From positions 7,086,583 to 7,150,582 of the forward strand of contig CM063258.1 in the NCBI GenBank assembly GCA_032158295.1: a stretch of 64,000 nucleotides of DNA, written 5' to 3'. Position 1 is the first letter of the stretch; the number at the start of each line of letters is the position of its first letter. Below are positions 37,770 to 49,000 of this stretch, piece by piece. The translations under genes were made by a program, and so were the position numbers. Below the pieces are notes generated by a model that worked only from the letters and a program-made list of their open reading frames with translations, did no database searches and was not told where the DNA came from. The stretch comes from Pycnopodia helianthoides (Eukaryota > Echinodermata > Asteroidea > Forcipulatida > Asteriidae).

Positions 37770-38082
37770 CTTGAAATGTAAACTCTACATTGACGATCTT
37801 TTCCCCCACACTGCGGACCATCAGGAGCACACTTATCCGGTTAAATTGATAATGGGGACAAGCAAACTTACCAAGGAGCGAGGTTGCAAATATAACTGTC
37901 ATAAACTGGTGTCACAATGTCCGGCTATTGTGTTTTAGGGTAACTGGGTACCAGTATTCTGGCTACGTCAATGTGTCATGTACTGAAAAAGTTGTCAACA
38001 CAAGCGGAGTGCCGAATTTGTGTTAAAATGATAAATTTATTAACATTTTGAAAGTAAGTTTTAGATCATTTTTAGCGGAGCT
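37770..38082. promoter_or_regulatory. Probable bidirectional promoter of GTF2H4 (-) and PPP1R11 (+)
   Basis: The 313 bp between the two start codons must hold both 5' UTRs and promoters unless non-coding first exons exist elsewhere. No convincing TATA box is placed for either gene. A CRE-like half site (TACGTCA, about 37964) lies within it. At the GTF2H4 side the sequence AAGATGGCGGC, which matches the YY1 consensus, overlaps the start codon; such sites are typical of TATA-less housekeeping promoters. Sharing of the promoter is inferred from spacing. Confidence 0.6.
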
Positions 38083-39850
38083 ATGTCTTCAACGTGTACT
38101 TTACAAACACAAGCGGTTACAGTAACCGAAACACAGAGTCCAAGCTCGGTAAGTAAAATGAAAATTAATTCTGATCATGATGATGGACAGATGGAGGAAG
38201 GAATTGAACTGAACTGTCACCTGTGTTTGCTGTTTACCGTGATTCTTGAGTGTAGTCGGGGGGGGGTAGGTTTCCGATTCTTGCTTTATGCTCTTTGTCT
38301 TAAAACAAGATTGGCCGTAATTTCATCTTTGACATATTGTTTGATTGAGAGAAGTAGGCAATTTGTTTACTATGTTATTGTGTCTTGTTTGTCATTTGGG
38401 CAGTTTTTGAAGCAGAGCCAGATGTGCGGAAAATCAATTTTTAAAGAATTATCATACTTTCAAATCTATGTTTTTACTGTAGTGTATGCAAGCATTTTAA
38501 GCTTTGGCCTTTTGGGGATTTATAAAAGATTATTTCGAATAAAATTGAATTTAAATTGCCGAACCATGTGGGACTCTGGGAGACAAACGTTTGCCTGGGG
38601 ATGGTAGCCCTAGTACTAGTAGTAGTACTCGATCATGTGGCAAGGATTCGCCTTGGCCACACAAGTGGGGCTAGCCTGGGGCGGGCGCGCTAAGTCACAA
38701 CTGTCAAAGTCAAAATTTACCAAAGATGAGGACAGCGACCTAGTCTGAAGCAATTTTTTTAGCAATTTTTGGAGCAGAAGATACATCCTTTTTTTTATTA
38801 CTAAAAACACTGATTTTCTTTTTCGATCTCGCTTAATTTTCTTTTCAGTTATTTTACTCATATTATAATAACATTCATTTAACATTTAATGTTCTACATG
38901 CTGTTATTGTCATAAATTTGATTCCAACTATGTTCATGAATTTGATCAATGAATCTCCCTAAATGTCTCTGATGTACTTTGATACTTTTCCTCCAGCCAT
39001 CATGACGCTAAAACTGAGAAAGCCCAAGCAAAAGAAGAAGGTGAACTGGAAAAATGGCGTAGTAGACAATGAACACATGGGCAAGAAAAAATCTAAATGT
39101 AAGTTTAACAGCAATGTCTAGATTCAATTATTATGACCATTCTGTTAGTGTTAGTGGCAATGTTGTATTTAACAGCATTAATATACAACAATGTCATGAA
39201 TCATGATACAATTATGAACATTTATTACTAATAAATTAATTAATTTGAGATTGAACAAAGAAAATTGACTAGAGCGGGATTGAACCTATGTCCTCTGGAT
39301 TTACTTGCTGTTGCTATACCAACTGAGCTATCTAGCCCTATGTTGGCGTTTTCCTTATTTTGTCATTAAATTTGTTTGGGGGTGCCACTTCCAGTCAGAA
39401 GCCATTCAACCTGTAACTGCTGTATAGCCAGGGATCACACTCGCGTTTACCATACAACCTGGGAAGCGGCAGCAGAGGGATCGCTTAGAGGGATGTGACT
39501 TTTTTATTTAATATCAAGTAATAAACCTGTAGTAGCTCAACACAATTAGAATAAACATTCAAAAAAAAAGTTGTTATTATTTTTATTACAATTTCTATAA
39601 ATCAGTTATGTTTGCTTTTCAACAGTGGTCTTGAAAATTGTTCTCGACGTCAAACTTTGATTAACACTTCTTTACTTCAGGTTGTTGTATATACGAAAAG
39701 CCAAGGATGTTCGGAGAGAGTTCATCGAGCGACGAGAGTGACGACGATGATGACTGCAAAATGTGCCGACATCAAAAGAAAGGCAACTACCAGAAACCAG
39801 CCCCTGAGGGAGCAGAGGAAGGTGGGGCGGAGGCGGGCACGTCGGCTTAG
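38083..39850 (+). CDS. PPP1R11: Protein phosphatase 1 regulatory subunit 11 (inhibitor-3), complete, 3 exons
   Basis: Exons are 38083-38152, 38997-39098 and 39681-39850 (TAG), 342 nt or 113 aa (human 126 aa). Exon 1 encodes a Thr/Val-rich leader (TQAVTVTETQSPSS), like the N-terminus of inhibitor-3. Exon 2 has TLKLRKPKQKKKVNWKNG, which contains the RVxF-type PP1-docking motif KVNW, followed by VVDNEHMGKKKSKC. Exon 3 has CCIYEKPRMFGESSS, an acidic Ser/Asp tract, then a CKMC pair and a low-complexity Gly/Ala/Glu tail. The cysteines match the region linked to E3-ligase activity in the mammalian protein (family knowledge). The exon 1 donor is a tandem GTAAGTAAAA. Only the second GT (38153) keeps frame with exon 2; the first would give CCA TCA TGA. 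Intron 2 carries a tRNA-like repeat. Head-to-head with GTF2H4, with 313 bp between start codons. Confidence 0.95.
39272..39338 (-). repeat. tRNA-like sequence (SINE head) in PPP1R11 intron 2
   Basis: On the minus strand: GGGCTAGATAGCTCAGTTGG (A-box TAGCTCAGTTGG) and ATAGGTTCAATCCCGCTC (B-box GGTTCAATCCC), 67 nt overall. The stems pair poorly, so it is a tRNA-derived repeat and not a working tRNA. A related fragment lies near 61520-61650. Confidence 0.6.
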
Positions 39851-39941
39851 AATCAAAGCACCCCGCTTAGAGGGATGGTAAAGCAGTGAATGTGATAATT
39901 GTGAAAGCGTATCCAGTAATGTATTCCAAAGCTCACTTAAA

Positions 39942-41200
39942 GGTATGATCATAGATTGGTTTTTGCCAATGCAAAAGTGATTTATGGTAAAATTATCAAG
40001 AACGATACAATAAAAGTCACCTGTAAAAGTTTCAGCTGATTATGGTGTCTACTTGTTGGGAGAACAGCAAAAAACTGTCACAGTATTTTCACAAGAATGT
40101 CAAATTTATCCACGTTTAGCGAGGTGTAAGCTTGGGCGATACCACGATATTATCGAAATCGCGATACTATTTCTGAAACGATTACGATATCGGGTCACGT
40201 TTTTTTTAATCGTGATATCGGTAAATCGCGATATCGTTAAGTATCGCGATGTATTTCCTAGCTGGGACGATCTTGCAACAATAAATCTCCTTGTCGAGAC
40301 GATATTTCAACTATAAATCTCCTTTTCGAGACGATTTGCTGCAACAAAGAGTTGCAAGTCACAGACCGCAACCGCAAGGTTCCCAAACAGATCCGATCCG
40401 ACGGGGTTTAGTCTTCGGAAAAAACCAACATCAAAGCCTTAGCGGTCAGGCGGTCTCACTCAGACGGGTGTTATCACGTGCAATATCACGTGCGTGTTGC
40501 GGACGTGCGAGTAGCGTGATCTAATTAGCTATGCACACATAAAGAACAGTCTGTCATGCGCAGTTAACACATTAAATGTGTGTAAGTAATAGGCCCAGGT
40601 TTTCATACCATAGGTTTAGAGTAAAACCCGAAGAATAGGTGATTGGAACAACGATATAAATGATAGGTCAATCATAGCCAAAACTCACACCGTGAGATTT
40701 GTAGTAAATTGACGTCATAAAAAAATAATCGCGATTATATCGAATATCGCGATATATTCTTGACGATATATCGTGGCTGAGAAAAAGCGATATCGCCCAA
40801 GCTTAGCGAGGTGACAGCGGGTACCAACCGCATCTCTGGTCGCAGCATTCGCAAACGGACACGCGACCCTCAGGAATCTGAGAACAAATTCATGCATGAA
40901 TCATTTCTCAGATTCGAATGTTTTGGGTGACAAATTATCCCAACCATACTACTTCAGAGGGAATCCTTTCTCAAAATAGTTTTAACAGTTGCAGTGCTTC
41001 TCACCAAGGAAGTTTTTACAGTCGTGAATTTTTGGAGTAGTCGCCAAGTTATGACCCTACATTTCCTTGGAGCCCCAATTGCCTTGAGTGGGATGGGAAT
41101 GGCTCCAGTTCAAATTCTCACATCAGTGAGAAATTTATGTGCTTCTGAAAGTTACCTTGAAGACGGCTCACATTTTCTTCTTCAAACACAGCAAAACATG
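39942..41200 (+). mobile_element. Family D element split by a hAT-like insertion
   Basis: Left part 39942-40126 and right part 40806-41200 join to give the same order as 29480-29850. The break point is the target-site duplication GCGAGGTG of the inserted element. Confidence 0.8.
40127..40805. mobile_element. Non-autonomous hAT-like element, 679 bp, with 8-bp TSD
   Basis: Terminal inverted repeats TAAGCTTGGGCGATA and TATCGCCCAAGCTTA are perfect over 15 bp. It is flanked on both sides by GCGAGGTG (40119-40126 and 40806-40813), an 8-bp target-site duplication as in hAT transposons. The interior is rich in CGATATCG-type palindromes and encodes no transposase. Confidence 0.9.
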
Positions 41201-41454
41201 AAACCTGTTCATGAGGATTTCACAAAATAAGTGAATGACTCTCTAGAATTTTTAACTGGTTTGTTTTATGGTATGTTTTTTTTTTACAAATAGGCTTTAG
41301 ATCAGGGGTTGAAATGAAATTAGCATGAAATTTGTGGTGGACGTCAGGGCGAGTAAGAGCAATAAATCTAAACCCTCAGTAAATTATTAAGGCTAAACCT
41401 TCTTCATAAGAAACTTAGTATTTCGATATGTTCCATAACAAAATAGATTCACAA

Positions 41455-41810
41455 TAGACTGTGCAAGTCTCGTGCGTATTCAAACTTCCACGGCCAAGTT
41501 GGTTCAAACCATATTGAGTTTCACGTGTGTGCGATTCTGTTTTTCAAATACTTATGTTTACGTACGTAGTATAATGGCCATACAAAATTATATTATATTG
41601 TTGAGAAAGTAAAATTATGTGAGAAGTTAGCAAATCAAAATAGAAAAACCCAATACTTGACCGCCATTACAGTTGTTTGTAAACAATTAAGAATTTTGCA
41701 CAACTGACGTTCATGCTATCGTTAAACCTGTGTAATGGTTGCACACATTTGGGCGCGATTGGCAAATGGGGTTTCTAAAAATAACAAAAAGCACCCTTTT
41801 AACAAGTTTT
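41455..41810 (+). repeat. Dispersed repeat, copy of 21888-22262
   Basis: Starts ACAATAGACTGTGCAAGTCT and ends GCAAATGGGGTTTCTAAAAA; about the same length as the earlier copy with moderate divergence. Confidence 0.7.
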
Positions 41811-43058
41811 TATTTGGTTAACAAATTATTTGCGTCAAATGTAAATTGAAACTGCATTTATGACAAATAGGTATTGATATTTTCCTTTTTAAGAATTTTA
41901 TTTTGTTATCAAATGGAATTTAAAAAGAAAGATTTGAGCTCACACAAAAAACATTGTCTTCGTTTTCGATACGCGCAAGACTTGCACAGTGATATATACC
42001 TGTACCCGGACTTGGAAGTATATTATTTGATGTGTTTTGTAAGCTTGATGTGTTTGGAGTAATCCCAGATCACTTTCTTTTGAGGGAGTTTATTTACAAA
42101 GGTCATTGTGTGTATTGCCAGATATTTATTTAGAAAACACAGGAGTCAAATTCATGGTGCTCCTGTTTGTGGCATTCTGTGCTTACTGCCCATAGAATGG
42201 GCAGAATTCCATGGTAAGCCGCACCATGAAGTATAACCCAGATCGTAGTGTAATTTGAAAATTGAACAAAAGGCATTTTGTGCTCAATGCCATAAAGCTT
42301 TTAAGTGCTAAAAAGTGCTAATCACAGAACTACCTGACTTGCCTAATAAAGTAGGACTTGAAGTGTCGTGCTTAGCAGCAGTGGGTTACCGGCCAAGATA
42401 TACAATTTAAGGTACATCTCGATTGACTGGTTCCCTGCTAATTTTCGCACAGCAAATAACTTTTGTTTAATGATTATTTCTGATTCAATAGCCCTTTCCA
42501 TTGTTGTTTAAACAAACTTTGTTGCTTGGCATGGACGGCCTAATGTTAGCAAAACATTAAACCGTGTTAACAGATAATACAACAAAATGCAACACTTCTG
42601 CAAACTTTTGTATAAAACATACATCCATTAGTTAGTTTGCCTTGTTTCCAACAAATTCCACACTGTTTTTGAATATTTGTGTTACATTGTTACAAACTGT
42701 TTCTATATATTTTTTTTGCTACGCATTTGTGGCTTCCCATAGTTTTCCAAGCTTGGTTGGCAAAAATTTTGGCTTTGATGTTGCAATAGAAAGGTCTGTA
42801 GCATTATTAAATTGGTCTTGGTACTTGTATACGTGCCGCAAAATTTTCAAATTGCTGTTAGGGTTTGTGTATACATGTATTATTCAAACGTGTTTTCTTT
42901 TCTTAGGTAATCCTCATCAGATTGTGTATTCTTCACATTACATTGACCAAAACGATTTGGTTGATCCTGTTGAGATCTGTTTTTACATACATGTAATCAG
43001 ATTTCTCTAAATATTAAGTTATTAAAATCTGTCAGGGAACGATAGTTGTTATTTCTGT

Positions 43059-43286
43059 GGTCAGTGCAAATATACCTTATATGCACATGACATCATTTGA
43101 GTAGGGCGCCCTTGCCTAGAGGTCAAAAGGAGGCTGTTCATTGGCAGACAGTGTATTTAAAATCTGTGTCCATGAATTCCTCATAGTTCTTAGTTGGCGG
43201 ATGGTCAGTGCAATATACCTTATATGCACATGACATCATTTGAGTAGGGCGCCCTTGCCTAGAGGTCAAAAGGAGGCTGTTCATTG
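43059..43286. repeat. Direct duplication, period 144 bp
   Basis: GGTCAGTGCAAATATACCTT at 43059 and GGTCAGTGCAATATACCTTA at 43203 begin two nearly identical 85-bp blocks running through GTAGGGCGCCCTTGCCTAGA to GAGGCTGTTCATTGGC. Confidence 0.9.
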
Positions 43287-44016
43287 GCCGATCATGTGTG
43301 CTGTGCGTACAAATCTGAGCCTGTCCATTGTTTCCTCATCAGAATACCTCTAAGATGGCGGATGGATGACGTCAAGCATCAGTTCTATATTTTTTTTATA
43401 TATATTTGTTTTTCTTTCTCACTGCACCTGGAAGATTAAAATAGTCGCAAGCATAGGCATACTATCCAGGGGGGCAGGGGGCAATTGCCCTCACAAATTT
43501 TGGGAAAATAGTGAGGGGAAATTAGAGCACAGCAAGATGAAGAAAATAATTGACAGAGAAAGCAAACTATACTTTTTATTAGAAATTGGTTCTTGTGTTT
43601 CGATCTGTGTAGAATTTTAGGGGCAAATCAACCCCTCTGCCCCTTTTACCAAAGAGTTCCCAAACGTCCATGATTGCTAGAGTAGTTTGATCAGTTCCTA
43701 GGTGATATTTGACCCACCCAATGCCCTCATCAAGAAATAAGAATAAGAAGATAAACTATAAAATTCCAAATACATGTTCAAGTACTGTAGCTGTCCTATG
43801 ACTTACACATGTAATTGTTTTAATCCTCACCTGTAGCTTCTTAACAAATGTTTTTGTAAACTGTTTATTTTTGTGTCAGCCGTCTGTGAAATATTTATGG
43901 TGCCGGACCCACCCATCTCTTTATAATTATAATTCGCCTGATATTGAGTGGGGTGTATGAATAACATTTATTAGATGGCATATTCACATAAATGTTTTTA
44001 ATTATTTATAGCAAGA

Positions 44017-44312
44017 TGTGCCCAATTTCATAGAGCTGATTAGGCATGAAAAGTAGCTAAGCACAACAAGATTATGCTAACTAGATAAAGGTTACCAGCC
44101 AAAATACCATGTCACATCTTTGACTGATGTCTGCTTATTTTTTGCTTGTTTAAGCAAAATTGTCTGCTTAATTATGCTTACCAGAATAAGGTTACCAGCC
44201 AAAATAGCCTGACACATGTACCATTTGTGTCTGGTTTCCAGCTCATTTTTGCTAAGCAGAAAATTGTTATGGGATATTTCCTTCTGAAGCAGCTCCATGA
44301 AATTGGGCCCTG
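44017..44312 (+). mobile_element. Two fused palindromic MITEs (GGGCCCAATTTC family)
   Basis: Left end CCCAATTTCATAGAGCTGAT, a first GGTTACCAGCCAAAATACCA, then a second GGTTACCAGCCAAAATAGCC and right end AGCTCCATGAAATTGGGCCC. The doubled interior indicates a partial tandem copy or nested insertion. The open frame on the minus strand here is a by-product. Confidence 0.75.
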
Positions 44313-44907
44313 GTATGTTTTCGTAAATGTACAGATGTAAATAAAATACATTGAGTCCGAAAGGGTAGTATTTGCTTTGTATTTGATCAAGTGTATATGT
44401 TGTACTTTTTATTTGTTTATTTATATTGATTAGCTTGTTGAGAAACAGCAAATCGAGAATGGTGCTAGAGTGTGTCATTAGTGATTTTTTGATGAGTAAA
44501 TTCATTCCTTGTTTACAAAAAAGAGTGACCTCAAACAATCCCGAGCATATCCTGACAGGCAAGACGCTACACAGGTCATTATCAGATATGTAATATTTTT
44601 CATCGTGATCGGCACATGAAATCAAGAATTCAAGAAATAAGAACAGTTGGAGAAGTGTGGCCTTCTCCGCATATCAAATGTTGTTAGACAAAAATTAGGC
44701 AACAGTTTTTTTCTTTTGGGCTGTGTACCAATCGTCCAAACACTGTTTGTATAATTCTATCTACAAAAAGTAGATAAACAAAAGTTTGGTTGTACGGTTT
44801 TAAGAAACCTCAAAATATCTCTTGACTTGTTTGATGTTGATGTACGGCGCCCTCGCTTATTGGGTGCATGCATATCCCAGTAATGTCCACAGGTCTTGTT
44901 ACCATCT

Positions 44908-45090
44908 GGGCCCAATTTCATACAGCTGCAAACTAGCTAAGCAAAACAAAATTATGCTTAGCAGAATAAGGTTACCAGCCAAACTACCATGTCACATGTA
45001 CAATTTGTGACTGGTATCCTGCTCATTTATGCTAAGCAAAACGTTGTTAAGCAATATTTTCTGCTTAAGCAGCTCTATGAAATTGGTTCC
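44908..45090. mobile_element. Palindromic MITE (GGGCCCAATTTC family), near full length
   Basis: GGGCCCAATTTCATACAGCT at the left and AGCTCTATGAAATTGG at the right, with the standard interior. About 1 kb upstream of the tRNA-like array. Confidence 0.8.
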
Positions 45091-45280
45091 AGTACTGTTG
45101 TCCTCTGATGTCAAGGCTTCTGGCTTGAGAGCGAACCCACTCTTCTCCAAGTCAACTACTCAATCCATACGTATCTTCATAAATTATACTTATAGTCTTG
45201 GTTCAAAGATGCTCGATCCAGTGATGTAGTCACGAAAACCTAAACGCTATAGAAACCGCTATCTGCCTAATAACCACTCG

Positions 45281-45294
45281 CCACTAGAGGGCGC
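45281..45294 (+). promoter_or_regulatory. CTCF-like core motif
   Basis: CCACTAGAGGGCGC fits the CTCF core consensus CCASYAGRKGGCRS at every position. It lies about 740 bp before the first Pol III-like unit. A single motif match; binding is not shown. Confidence 0.35.
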
Positions 45295-46019
45295 TATCAT
45301 TCCCGTAAGGGCGCACCCTCTAAATAATCTCCCACAGGAACCAATGCTAAATGATAATTATTCAAAAATACTCAAAAAATCTGTAAGTGTCTCAGCCTCT
45401 TGAAAACCAATCAGACATATTTCCGGACAACTAAACTTCAGAATTCTTTTCAATTTTTGGCAGGTCGACAGTTTGGAATTTTTGCTAACTACCCCAGAAG
45501 AAAAAAAAACACGATTTTTTTTTTTTTTTCCGAAACCAACTTGCTGTCAGTTTTCGTGAAGCACTTCTCCACTTTCCCGGTCAAATAGGGCCAACTTTAA
45601 AGCCAAAATTTATCAAGTCTCCTCAAAAGTTGAAGCACAGATCCCCCAGGTTGTGAAAGATTATTATATTTACACAATCTGTTAATTGCATGCATAACCC
45701 CAAAATGTTATAAAATAAAATTATGATAAGTAGCTTGGCGCATGAATTCTGCCTTATTATAGTGTAACCGCTATCACACCATGAACCGCTTTATTCCATA
45801 TTTAACATATTTGAGAGCCCCCAGAAAGTGTTTCAGTGTAAAAATGCTGCCCAATTGTGACCTGGGGGTTGTTGACTAAGAACTTGAGGTTTTTTGGATG
45901 ACTAAGGCCATGAAATAAATGGTCCTATTTGCTTAGAGGTGTACGGACATTTTTCAAGATTGATGCTCGGACGTTTAGAAAATTACACATGTATAGGTTG
46001 TTTTTATTTGGAGGGATAA

Positions 46020-49000
46020 TAACTCGACGGCTCCAGACTCTGGAGAAAAAGGTTCAGGGTTCGAGACCCTGGAGGGTCTTTTTTTATTTTGGAAATTGAA
46101 AATAAAAAAATAAAATTAAATTCGAAATTTAATCCGAACGTAGTCTAGTCAAAAGTGTAAGAGCAGCAGTGTCCAGTGGCAGGACTCCTGACTCTGAAGA
46201 AAAAGGTTCAGGGTTCGAGACCCTGGAGGGTCTTTTTTTATTTTGGAAATTGAAAATAAATAAAATTAAATTAATTTCGAAATTTAATCCGAACGTAGTC
46301 TAGTCAAAAGTGTAAGAGCAGCAGTGGTCCAGTGGCAGGACTCCTGACTCTAGAAGAAAAAGGTTCAGGGTTCGAGACCCTGGAGGGTCTTTTTTTATTT
46401 TGGAAATTGAAAATAAATAAAATTAAATTAAATTCGAAATTTAATTCGAACGTAGTCTAGTCAAAAGTGTAAGAGCAGCAGTGGTCCAGTGGCAGGACTC
46501 CGGACTCTGAAGAAAAAGGTTCAGGGTTCGAGACCCTGGAGGTCTTTTTTTATTTTGGAAATTGAAAATAAATAAAATTAAATTAAATTCGAAATTTAAT
46601 CCGAAGGTAGTCTAGTCAAAAGTGTAAGAGCAGCAGTGGTCCAGTGGCAGGACTCCTGACTCTGAAGAAAAAGGTTCAGGGTTCGAGACCCTGGAGGGGT
46701 CTTTTTTATTTTGGAAATTGAAAATAAATAAAATTAAAATTAAATTCGAAATTTAATCCGAACGTAGTCTGGTCAAAAGTGTAAGAGCAGCAGTGGTCCG
46801 GTGGCAGGACTCCTGACACTGAAGAAAAAGGTTCAGGGTTCGAGACCCTGGAGGGTCTTTTTTATTTTGGAAATTGAAAATAAATAAAATAAAATTAAAT
46901 TCGAAATTTAATCCGAACGTAGTCTAGTCAAAAGTGTAAGAGCAGCAGTGGTCCAGTGGCAGGACTCCTGACTCTGAAGAAAAAGGTTCAGGGTTCGAGA
47001 CCCTGGAGGGCTTTTTTTATTTTGGAAATTGAAAATAAATAAAATAAAATTAAATTCGAAATTTAATCCGAACGTAGTCTGTCAAAAGTGTAAGAGCAGC
47101 AGTGTCCAGTGGCAGGACTCCTGACTCTGAAGAAAAAGGTTCAGGGTTCGAGACCCTGGAGGTCTTTTTTTATTTTGGAAATTGAAAATAAATAAATAAA
47201 TTAAATTCGAAATTTAATCCGAACGTAGTCTAGTCAAAAGTGTAGAGCAGCAGTGGTCCAGTGGCAGGACTCCTGACTCTGAAGAAAAAGGTTCAGGGTT
47301 CGAGACCCTGGAGGGTCTTTTTTATTTTGGAAATTGAAAATAAATAAAATAAAATTAAATTCGAAATTTAATCCGAACGTAGTCTAGTCAAAAGTGTAAG
47401 AGCAGCAGTGGTCCAGTGGCAGGACTCCTGACTCTGAAGAAAAAGGTTCAGGGTTCGAGACCCTGGAGGGTCTTTTTTATTTTGGAAATTGAAAATAAAT
47501 AAAATAAAATTAAATTCAAATTTAATCCGAACGTAGTCTAGTCAAAAGTGTAAGAGCAGCAGTGGTCCAGTGGCAGACTCCTGACTCTGAAGAAAAAGGT
47601 TCAGGGTTCGAGACCCTGGAGGGTCTTTTTTATTTTGGAAATTGAAAATAAATAAAATAAATTAAATTCGAAATTTAATCCGAACGTAGTCTAGTCAAAA
47701 GTGTAAGAGCAGCAGTGGTCCAGTGGCAGGACTCCTGACTCTGAAGAAAAAGGTTCAGGGTTTCGAGACCCTGGAGGGTCTTTTTTTATTTTGGAAATTG
47801 AAAATAAATAAAATAAAATTAAATTCGAAATTTAATCCGAACGTAGTCTGTCAAAAGTGTAAGAGCAGCAGTGGTCCAGTGGCAGGACTCCTGACTCTGA
47901 AGAAAAAGGTTCAGGGTTCGAGACCCTGGAGGGTCTTTTTTTATTTTGGAAATTGAAAATAAATAAAATTAAATTAAATTCGAAATTTAATCCGAACGTA
48001 GTCTAGTCAAAAGTGTAGAGCAGCAGTGGTCCAGTGGCAGGACTCCTGACTCTGAAGAAAAAGGTTCAGGGTTCGAGACCCTGGAGGGTCTTTTTTTATT
48101 TTGGAAATTGAAAATAAATAAAATTAAATTAAATTCGAAATTTAATCCGAACGTAGTCTAGTCAAAAGTGTAAGAGCAGCAGTGGTCCAGTGGCAGGACT
48201 CCTGACTCTGAAGAAAAAGGTTCAGGGTTCGAGACCCTGGAGGGTCTTTTTTTATTTTGGAATTGAAAATAAAAAATTAAAATTAAATTCGAAATTTAAT
48301 CCGAACGTAGTCTGGTCAAAAGTGTAAGAGCAGCAGTGGTCCAGTGGCAGGACTCCTGACTCTGAAGAAAAAGGTTCAGGGGTTTGAGACCCTGGAGGGT
48401 CTTTTTTATTTTGGAAATTGAAAATAAAAAAATAATTAAATTCGAAATTTAATCCGAACGTAGTCTAGTCAAAAGTGTAAGAGCAGCATGGTCCAGTGGC
48501 AGGACTCCTGACTCTGAAGAAAAAGGTTCAGGGTTCGAGACCTGGAGGGTCTTTTTTTATTTTGGAAATTGAAAATAAATAAAATAAAATTAAATTCGAA
48601 ATTTAATCCGAACGTAGTCTAGTCAAAAGTGTAAGAGCAGCAGTGGTCCAGTGCAGGACTCCTGACTCTGAAGAAAAAGGTTCAGGGTTCGAGACCCTGG
48701 AGGGTCTTTTTTATTTTGAATTGAAATTAAATAAATTAAAATTAAATTCATAATTTAATCCGAACGTAGTCTAGTCAAAAGTGTAAGAGCAGCAGTGGTC
48801 CAGTGGCAGGACTCCTGACTCTGAAGAAAAAGGTTCAGGGTTCGAGACCCTGGAGGGTCTTTTTTATTTTGGAAATTGAAAATAAATAAATAAAATTAAA
48901 TTCGAAATTTAATCCGAACGTAGTCTAGTCAAAAGTGTAAGAGCAGCAGTGGTCCAGTGCAGGACTCCTGACTCTGAAGAAAAAGGTTCAGGGTTCGAGA

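Larger units (their letters stand above)
41230..46019. other. Gene-free stretch between PPP1R11 and the Pol III-like array
   Basis: Contains the repeats listed (41455, 43059, 44017, 44908), a decayed palindromic MITE near 42283-42500 and AT-rich DNA. No exon chain supported on either strand. Confidence 0.6.

Noticed and set aside
37627..37902. 91-codon minus-strand frame over GTF2H4 exon 1
   Set aside because: It is in the wrong frame; the frame starting at 37769 gives the conserved [14 protein letters not shown] junction.
38083..38607. 174-codon open frame starting at the PPP1R11 ATG
   Set aside because: Only the first 23 codons are exon; the rest is intron 1 reading past the donor, and the conserved PPP1R11 body is in exons 2 and 3.
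44092..44625. 177-codon minus-strand open frame
   Set aside because: Half of it lies on two palindromic MITE copies; the rest shows no coding character.
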